Source: Acidobacteriota bacterium
GTDB lineage: Bacteria > Acidobacteriota > Terriglobia > Terriglobales > Acidobacteriaceae
DNA length: 41,809 nucleotides
Reading direction: 5' to 3'
Assembly: GCA_021778315.1 (NCBI GenBank)
Contig: JAJYCQ010000015.1
Location: forward strand, 1-41,809
Part shown: positions 37,139 to 41,809 of the stretch, piece after piece
Numbering within the stretch: position 1 is the first letter of the stretch
Layout of the letters: each line of letters begins with the position of its first letter
Position numbers and translations under genes: made by a program
Notes under the pieces: generated by a model
What the model was told of the DNA's origin: nothing
Databases searched by the model: none
The model's input: the letters and a program-made list of their open reading frames with translations, nothing else

Positions 37139-38149
37139 ATGCAGAAACACTTCCGATACTCCAACACCAGGCTGCACCTCCTCGATTCAATGGGCGTCGA
37201 TCCTGCGAAGGTCCTGCGGCGTGCTCACCTCTCGCAGGACCTTCTGCAAAAATCTCGCTTCCTCCTCACCACCGATGAAGCCTTTGCCTTCGGGCAAGCC
37301 ATCGCAGAGGTCAGCAGAGATCCGGCTATTGGCCTGAAGCTTGGAACCGTGACGAGGACGCAAAACTTCAACCCGCCCGGCATCGCCGCGCTCTGCTCGG
37401 AGACGCTCGGCGAAGCCATGCAGCAGATCGCACGCTATAAGCAACTCACCTGCCCCGAAGAGCTGGTACAGCAAAAGGCAAATGGAGAATGGACACTTCG
37501 TTTCCGCTTCCTGATGACAGACCAACCAGAACCTCCGTCGATCATTCAGTCTGGCTTCGCCTATCTGCTCTCCATCGCGCGACACGGAACCGAAAACAAG
37601 ACCTTCGCTCCTCTGCGCTTGGAGTTGGTGGACGAAAACCCACCCGTCAAACAGATCAAACAACTCTTCGGCTGCCCGATCGTCGCATCAGCACAACACA
37701 ACATCATGGTGCTGCGCGAGACAGATAGCGCGCTTCCTTTCGTAACCCGCAACCCCGAGTTGTTTGAGATGCTGGCTCCCCAGCTTGACCGGGAGATTCA
37801 AGATGGCGCGAACACGGAGAGCTTCGTCGACCGCGTTCGCCTCGCCATTCAGGAAAAGCTCACCGGCAAACGTCCAGCAATCGAAGACATCGCGGTCGTC
37901 CTCCGTCTGAGCCCACGTACTCTCCAGCGCCGCCTGCAGGATGACGGCTACAACTGTCAGCGGGTGTTGGAAGAAGCTCGCCGCTACCTCGCGCGTCACT
38001 ACCTGGCCCACTCGCAACTTGACCTCAACGACGCCGCCTTCATGCTTGGCTACAACGATGCAGCCTCCTTTGTTCGTGCCTTTCGCACTTGGGAAGGTGT
38101 TCCACCCGCTCGCTGGCGAGAAGAACAACGTTCATCACCTGTCCAGTAA
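37139..38149 (+). CDS. AraC-family transcriptional regulator (copy 2)
   Basis: A 336-residue paralogue of the regulator at 1152-2162, with an arabinose-binding-like N-terminal domain (VLRRAHLSQDLLQK, AIGLKLGTVTRTQNFNPPGI) and a C-terminal AraC HTH (EDIAVVLRLSPRTLQRRLQD, LGYNDAASFVRAFRTWEG). The ATG at 37139 (MQKHFRYSNTRL) matches the N-terminus of copy 1; upstream frame-open codons to 37019 do not, and an ATG at 37130 is also possible. The divergent position next to the AKR suggests that it controls both from the shared 260-base region. The exported NTF2-like gene follows 37 bases after its stop. Confidence 0.92.
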   Translation: MQKHFRYSNTRLHLLDSMGVDPAKVLRRAHLSQDLLQKSRFLLTTDEAFAFGQAIAEVSRDPAIGLKLGTVTRTQNFNPPGIAALCSETLGEAMQQIARYKQLTCPEELVQQKANGEWTLRFRFLMTDQPEPPSIIQSGFAYLLSIARHGTENKTFAPLRLELVDENPPVKQIKQLFGCPIVASAQHNIMVLRETDSALPFVTRNPELFEMLAPQLDREIQDGANTESFVDRVRLAIQEKLTGKRPAIEDIAVVLRLSPRTLQRRLQDDGYNCQRVLEEARRYLARHYLAHSQLDLNDAAFMLGYNDAASFVRAFRTWEGVPPARWREEQRSSPVQ

Positions 38150-38186
38150 CTGGTAAAACGCTCAAATCCACTTCGGAGACAAAATC

Positions 38187-38693
38187 ATGAAAACGCCACA
38201 GCTCGTGCTGCTTCTATCAACCTTCATCGCTTTGCCGTCATTCGCCCAGCAACCACCAGCACCACCAACAGAGACGATTAAAACCGCCGCAACGCATACA
38301 CCCGAACAACAGGAGGTCATCAACCTCTCGAACACCAAGTGGGATTGGATGGCAGAGAAGAAGGTCGACTCTCTAGACGCTCTGTTCAATGACCAGGCCA
38401 TGTTCACCCACATGGGCGGCACCTGGGGCAAAACTCAGGAGCTCGCTACCATCAAGAGCGGCGGCATCTGGTACAAGAAAGCCTTCGTCTACGCTGTGGA
38501 CGCTCGCATCTTCGGAAACACCGCGATCCTGCTGGAAGACATGGATCTGCAAGCCGTTGTTGGCACGCACGAAGTCACCAACCCCTTCATGGTTACTGAG
38601 GTTTACAGCAAGGAAGATGGCAAGTGGAAGCTCGACCAGTTGACGTTCTCACACTTGCTCAGACCCGTCAAAGTGGACGGTCAAAAGAACTAG
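38187..38693 (+). CDS. Exported NTF2-like (SnoaL/DUF4440-type) protein
   Basis: A 168-residue protein with a signal peptide (MKTPQLVLLLSTFIALPSFAQ) and an NTF2-like fold. The segments EVINLSNTKWDWMAEKKVDSLDALFNDQAMFTHMGG and TEVYSKEDGKWKLDQLTFS are typical of DUF4440/SnoaL-type proteins, which form small-molecule pockets. It is 37 bases after the AraC gene on the same strand and may be co-transcribed with it. No specific substrate is apparent. Confidence 0.82.
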   Translation: MKTPQLVLLLSTFIALPSFAQQPPAPPTETIKTAATHTPEQQEVINLSNTKWDWMAEKKVDSLDALFNDQAMFTHMGGTWGKTQELATIKSGGIWYKKAFVYAVDARIFGNTAILLEDMDLQAVVGTHEVTNPFMVTEVYSKEDGKWKLDQLTFSHLLRPVKVDGQKN

Positions 38694-39018
38694 CCTCGAA
38701 CGGCGGCCAAGAATTTGCTTCGGACATCGACGCAGATTCGTGACAAGGAACGCCGTTCTCGTCGCCGTCTACTGGATTGTCGCATTATCGCCAAAGCGCT
38801 CATCGAGGGATGATTCGTTCTGATATGTCGGCATGGCGTCAGTGATCCCGTCGCTCCCGCAATACGGCGCTCGGAGAAACGTCGACGTTGAGAGCCAGCC
38901 TTCGTCGCAGAGGTTACTTTTCCCCGGCGTCCCGGAGCGGTAACGGCTGGCGGCATCCCCATGCTTTGCGTGGCGGAATGGAGCGCAGCCAACCGTGCCC
39001 CTCCATCCCCTCCCGACC
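38694..39018. other. Intergenic region with a decayed element (copy C, about 38801-38910)
   Basis: Minus-strand reading of 38801-38860 gives ITDAMPTYQNESS, matching codon by codon the disrupted I*VDMLT*ED-SS of copy B (near 35665-35710). Further similarity (gtcgacg, a GTTAC end) extends to about 38917. No intact gene. Confidence 0.45.
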
Positions 39019-39157
39019 AACCCAGATCATCTCTGGCGCACCCCGATCCGTCCCCAATCGCCTCCGGAACGTCCCGGGGCAATCTCTGCCCGGTTCCGTC
39101 TAAATCTCCACCGCACCCCGGGCAATTTCTGCCGCACCCGGATCATTTTTGGGTGCC
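39019..39157. repeat. Degenerate tandem repeat of about 21-22 bases
   Basis: Five or six units of the form CCCGGGCAATTTCTGCCGCA, starting near 39019, 39041, 39073, 39094, 39116 and 39137, are spaced by about 21-22 bases (one longer gap near 39062-39072). Unit members include CCAGATCATCTCTGGCGCA, GGGCAATCTCTGCC and CCCGGATCATTTTTGGGTGCC. In one plus-strand frame they read as heptapeptides (SGAP, RAISAAP) with an internal stop. It is probably a decayed tandem repeat or binding-site array. Confidence 0.55.
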
Positions 39158-39266
39158 GGCGCGACGAGCGAAAACTCTCTCCCCCGTCGCTCCGCAGTTT
39201 TTGCCCGCCCTGCGTCCCGAACCCTCCTTCAGTCACGCGGCTTGCGACCCAAGACATGGCTGAATC

Positions 39267-39292
39267 GGCCGGAAACTCACCAGTTTCCGGCC
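39267..39292 (-). terminator. Hairpin at the end of the response-regulator gene
   Basis: A perfect 11-bp inverted repeat GGCCGGAAACT / AGTTTCCGGCC with a four-base loop immediately follows the stop codon on the minus strand. No T-run follows, so it is either a weak terminator or a 3'-end stabiliser. Confidence 0.5.
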
Positions 39293-39729
39293 TAACTCGC
39301 CATCGCCACCTGGTTTGATCCCTGTACCCCCACCGACTGCACCTGCTTCTTCGGTCCCCTCTTCCGTGCCACCAGAATCCGAATCCTATCCAGCACTTCT
39401 GCCGGAGTACACGCCCCCTTCGGCAGAAACGCGTCCGCCGCAGCCGCCCGGTCAAAGTTCGTCACCGTCCCCGATACCAACAGCGTAGGCAGCCCCGGAT
39501 GAACCTGCTTAGCCCGTCGAATCAACTCGTTACCGTCCATCTGCGGCAAAATCAAGTCCGCCATCAACAGGTCCACCGACCCCTGCACAGCCCCCTGCAA
39601 ATACTCCAAAGCCTCAGCAGCCGTTGTCATCGCTAACACCTTATATCCCCGCGTTTCCAGCAAAAACTTTCGGACCGAAAGCACTTGTTCATTGTCTTCT
39701 ACACACAAAATCGTCTTGCGAGGGCGCAT
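39292..39729 (-). CDS. Single-domain response regulator
   Basis: A 145-residue cytosolic protein consisting of a CheY-like receiver domain (about 5-120) and a short basic tail. The acidic pocket is E11-D12 (LCVEDNEQVL). The phospho-acceptor is D58 (LLMADLILPQMDG), the switch residue S86 (LLVSGT) and the conserved Lys K104 (FLPKGA). No output domain or histidine kinase is nearby; the tail (RKRGPKKQVQSV) is not recognisable. It probably works by protein-protein contact, partner unknown. Confidence 0.88.
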   Translation of the reverse strand: MRPRKTILCVEDNEQVLSVRKFLLETRGYKVLAMTTAAEALEYLQGAVQGSVDLLMADLILPQMDGNELIRRAKQVHPGLPTLLVSGTVTNFDRAAAADAFLPKGACTPAEVLDRIRILVARKRGPKKQVQSVGVQGSNQVAMAS

Positions 39730-40413
39730 CGTTTCTCTCCATGCCGGTGGTCTCCGGCTTTCTACTTCCTGGCCATGTTCGTGCCGTAGGTCAATAATTT
39801 CAATGACTTACGGCAACATCGGATCGTGCTTCTTTAGTCCGAGCAGGGCCGTCTACGCCAAAAAGGCGCAAATCAGCTTACCGCTCACACCGCAGCGTGT
39901 CAGTAACCGCGATCCAGCCAGTTTTTGGCGCAAAAAGGTCCCACCAGGCCAGCGCCTGCGCGCCAACCGTGCGTCTGCTGTGAATCCTGTGGAAAGCAGT
40001 GGAAAAGGCGCAAAACCTCCCCCCACCGCTTCGCACAAAATCGTCAAAGCAGTACCCCCCTGCAGCCCCCCCGGAACACTGTTCCAAGGCAACCGAATCG
40101 CGGGTCGCAACAGCCCTGGCAGCATGGTTTCCCTCTACAGCGCGCGACCTTGCTAGGGTTCTATCGCAGCGCAGAGAGCACCGTTTGGCGCCTTGGCTAT
40201 TACTCAAATTGTCTGTAAATCAGGCGAAAAAACTTGCGTCTTCGAAGCATTCATTCGTTGACGATTTGCTGAGCATACGGAGACCCAACCCTCGTGGCAA
40301 CAGTGAATTTTTAGCGAAAATTCACGCACTTCGGTATGGCGCTTCCACTGCCCGCACACATCGCTTGTCCCTGTTGGCGTTTGTGGTTCAACGCCTGTGG
40401 GAAACTCCCGTTT
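39730..40413. other. 684-base stretch without a convincing gene
   Basis: Several plus-strand GCGCAAAA-type words (GGCGCAAAT 39868, GGCGCAAAAA 39927, GGCGCAAAAC 40007) and an AT-rich hairpin GTGAATTTT-TAGCG-AAAATTCAC (40303-40325) occur. The hairpin lies about 90 bases past the phzF stop on the minus strand and may end that transcript. A plus-strand ORF (39999-40511) overlaps phzF and has no domain. Confidence 0.5.
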
Positions 40414-41325
40414 TCAAGGCAGGAAAAACCGTCCTTCTGCCACAGGAATGGTGCGTCCCAAAACGAGAACAGAGCCCACCCGCCCCTCCTCCAACTTTGC
40501 CTGCACCGTAATCCGGCTCGGCCTCCGAATCTCGATCCCCTGCTCAATCACCGCATTCTCCTCCGATCCAACCAGCCCCTCCTTCACCAGCCACGCAATG
40601 CAACATCCTGCCGCAGAACCCGTTGCAGGATCCTCCCCCGAATAGAACTGCATCCGCGCATGCCAACGTGATTCACCCGCTCCATCCAAGGCGATTGGAG
40701 CAATGCAGTAGATGAAATGCGCCCCACTCGTCGCCAGCCACGCCTGCGCATCCCGTTGCACAATCTGCAGCCGCGCCGCCACCTCCAGCGACCTCAGCAG
40801 CACAATGCAAAACGGCACACCGGTCGAAACAGTCTGCGGCAAGTGACCCTGCGAGAGGTCGTCCTCGCTCAGTCCAATCGCACGCGCGACTACAGCGCAA
40901 TTATGCGTCGCACCAAAGACTGGATCGTTCTGCATCATCGTAGCCCTCACCCCGGCAACACCTTCGTCCTGCCCATCAAAACGCACCGTAATCCGCCCCA
41001 CATTCAGCCGCAGCGTGATCCTATCCGCGCCCCGCAGCGTCGGATGGTTGAGATGCAGCCACGTCGCCGTGCCCAGCGTAGGATGGCCCGCAAACGGCAG
41101 CTCCTCCTCAGTCGTGAAGATGCGAACGCGGACGCCCTCCACACGTTCAACCTCAGGCTCTGCAGGGAAAACGAAGGTTGTCTCCGAAAGATTTGTCTCT
41201 CTCGCCAGCGCCTGCATCTCTTCATCGGAGAGGCCGCGTCCATCATGAAAGACAGCCAGCGGATTGCCCTCAAGTGGGCGCTCAGCAAAGACATCAAGGA
41301 TCGAGTAGCTCAAGGTTCGTGCCAT
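40414..41325 (-). CDS. PhzF-family isomerase/epimerase
   Basis: A 303-residue cytosolic protein of the PhzF superfamily (diaminopimelate epimerase fold), usually acting on small carboxylic acids by proton transfer. Family residues are visible: E48 in NLSETTFV (the catalytic Glu position), ELPFAGHPTLGTA, and the C-terminal YSGEDPATGSAAGCCIAWL near residue 230. Length is normal. The start ATG follows GGAGGA at only 1-2 bases, which is unusually tight; no other start fits the conserved N-terminus. It is not in a phenazine cluster, so the substrate is unknown. Confidence 0.9.
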   Translation of the reverse strand: MARTLSYSILDVFAERPLEGNPLAVFHDGRGLSDEEMQALARETNLSETTFVFPAEPEVERVEGVRVRIFTTEEELPFAGHPTLGTATWLHLNHPTLRGADRITLRLNVGRITVRFDGQDEGVAGVRATMMQNDPVFGATHNCAVVARAIGLSEDDLSQGHLPQTVSTGVPFCIVLLRSLEVAARLQIVQRDAQAWLATSGAHFIYCIAPIALDGAGESRWHARMQFYSGEDPATGSAAGCCIAWLVKEGLVGSEENAVIEQGIEIRRPSRITVQAKLEEGRVGSVLVLGRTIPVAEGRFFLP

Positions 41326-41355
41326 TCCTCCATGCTACGTGCGTTACCCTGGACC

Positions 41356-41384
41356 TTGACATCCGCGGCGCGCGCCCGTACCTT
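41356..41384 (+). promoter_or_regulatory. Probable promoter of the Cys-leader/peroxiredoxin transcript
   Basis: A consensus -35 TTGACA (41356-41361) is followed after a 17-base GC-rich spacer by TACCTT (41379-41384) as -10. Transcription from about 41391 would give a roughly 290-base leader carrying the Cys-rich ORF and the terminator before the peroxiredoxin start. The strong -35 compensates for a modest -10. Confidence 0.5.
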
Positions 41385-41472
41385 CGAACTACCGCAGCGA
41401 AGCGAAACTGCTTCCAGGCAGGCGTCCTACGCCAGCAGCGGTTCTAAAGTTTCGCACCACTCGATCCCCGTT

Positions 41473-41556
41473 ATGAATCTAACCCCCACCAATTCGATGT
41501 ACCGCTGCTGTGGTTGCCGCTGCTGTTGCTGCGGCTCTGCACGGGTGAGCGGATGA
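41473..41556 (+). CDS. Possible Cys-rich leader peptide (27 aa)
   Basis: A 27-codon ORF with the core RCCGCRCCCCG: seven Cys codons among residues 12-20 (41506-41532). It ends 40 bases before an intrinsic terminator hairpin (41597-41628), upstream of the peroxiredoxin gene. This order (promoter, amino-acid-rich leader ORF, terminator, structural gene) is typical of transcription attenuation. No clear Shine-Dalgarno sequence precedes either in-frame ATG (41473, 41497), which lowers confidence. Its plausible role is to sense charged Cys-tRNA. Chance clustering of TGC/TGT in a TGCTGTTGCTGC-type tract cannot be excluded. Confidence 0.45.
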   Translation: MNLTPTNSMYRCCGCRCCCCGSARVSG

Positions 41557-41596
41557 GCGATTCGAAGCGGTAATCAAGCATCGAGATGCAACCATC

Positions 41597-41628
41597 AAGA
41601 CCCACCCAAGACTTACAGGGTGGGTTTT
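41597..41628 (+). terminator. Intrinsic terminator in the peroxiredoxin leader
   Basis: The stem AAGACCCACCC pairs with GGGTGGGTTTT around a 10-base loop, and the T-run follows directly. It sits 40 bases after the Cys-rich ORF stop and about 50 bases before the peroxiredoxin start. GGGTG at 41543-41547, in the end of the leader ORF, could pair with CACCC (41603-41607) of the terminator arm, giving a short possible antiterminator. Confidence 0.75.
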
Positions 41629-41678
41629 ATGTTTGCAGTAAAGCGATGACAACTCACAAACGAAGGAAGGAAAGCACG

Positions 41679-41809
41679 ATGTCCCTACGTATCAACGATA
41701 TTGCCCCCGATTTCACCGCAGAAACCACGCAGGGCTGCGTCAACTTCCACGAGTGGATTGGCTACAACTGGGTGAGTCTCTGCTCCCACCCCAACGACTT
41801 TACTTCGTG
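41679..41809 (+). CDS. 1-Cys-type (Prx6-like) peroxiredoxin, 5' part only
   Basis: The window ends inside this gene; 43 codons are visible. The N-terminus MSLRINDIAPDFTAETTQG ... HEWIGYNWVSLCSHPNDFT matches AhpC/TSA-family peroxiredoxins of the Prx6 type (family form: [23 protein letters not shown]). The catalytic Cys lies just past the window end. GGAAGGAAA is 5-7 bases before the ATG. It would reduce peroxides using thiol donors. It lies downstream of the putative Cys-leader attenuator. Confidence 0.85.
   Translation, partial: MSLRINDIAPDFTAETTQGCVNFHEWIGYNWVSLCSHPNDFTS

Noticed and set aside
39999..40511. 170-codon plus-strand ORF overlapping phzF
   Set aside because: It overlaps a well-supported gene on the other strand, and its proline/arginine-rich product has no domain.

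Overview
The window looks like chromosomal DNA of a soil acidobacterium, family Acidobacteriaceae (Terriglobus/Granulicella/Edaphobacter type). This is inferred from a TIGR03435 'soil-associated' protein plus an M56-TIGR03435 fusion, an Oar-like TonB-dependent receptor with an N-terminal carboxypeptidase-regulatory domain, DUF5666-type domains, an RNase E/G with a huge Arg/Gly/Glu-rich insert, high GC, and many short palindromic repeats. No rRNA, tRNA, CRISPR array, intact IS element or prophage was seen.

Layout. 1-4.4 kb: a minus-strand set (zinc alcohol dehydrogenase, AraC-type regulator, aldo/keto reductase) divergent from an exported YncE-like beta-propeller protein. 4.5-14.2 kb: the housekeeping cell-shape block read leftward, mreC-mreD-mrdA-rodA followed by a 1279-residue RNase E/G; mreB is not next to mreC. 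14.5-18.3 kb: a TIGR03435 protein and recG. recG is about 950 codons instead of about 700 because dispersed repeats sit inside it in frame. 18.4-22.7 kb: an M48-like protein that has lost its HExxH, an alditol-oxidase-like flavoprotein and an OmpA-family protein. 23.4-27.2 kb: a CurA-like reductase, an alpha-galactosidase-like glycosidase and a truncated NAD(P)H-binding remnant. 27.3-30.6 kb: a small membrane protein and an Oar-like outer-membrane receptor. 31-35.5 kb: a BlaI/BlaR1-like pair with a C-terminal TIGR03435 domain, and a six-hairpin glycosidase-like protein. 35.9-38.7 kb: a second AKR/AraC module, this time divergent, with an exported NTF2-like protein. 39.3-41.8 kb: a lone receiver-domain protein, a PhzF-family protein, and the 5' end of a 1-Cys-type peroxiredoxin.

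The most unusual signals are non-classical. (1) At least two repeat families, and probably three, are inserted in frame in recG, and further copies lie in nearby intergenic DNA. One is a hairpin whose arms covary between copies, resembling in principle the palindromic elements that Rickettsia carries inside genes. (2) Upstream of the peroxiredoxin lies a promoter-like sequence, a 27-codon ORF with seven Cys codons in a nine-codon run, and an intrinsic terminator. This is the layout of a Cys-sensing attenuator. (3) Three related, decayed segments of roughly 80-100 bp lie in intergenic DNA at 30.7, 35.7 and 38.8 kb. (4) A pseudo-M48 protein has lost all HExxH residues.

All functional calls come from reading motifs and recalling families; no database search was run. 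Start codons were chosen by ribosome-binding sites, signal peptides and family length.
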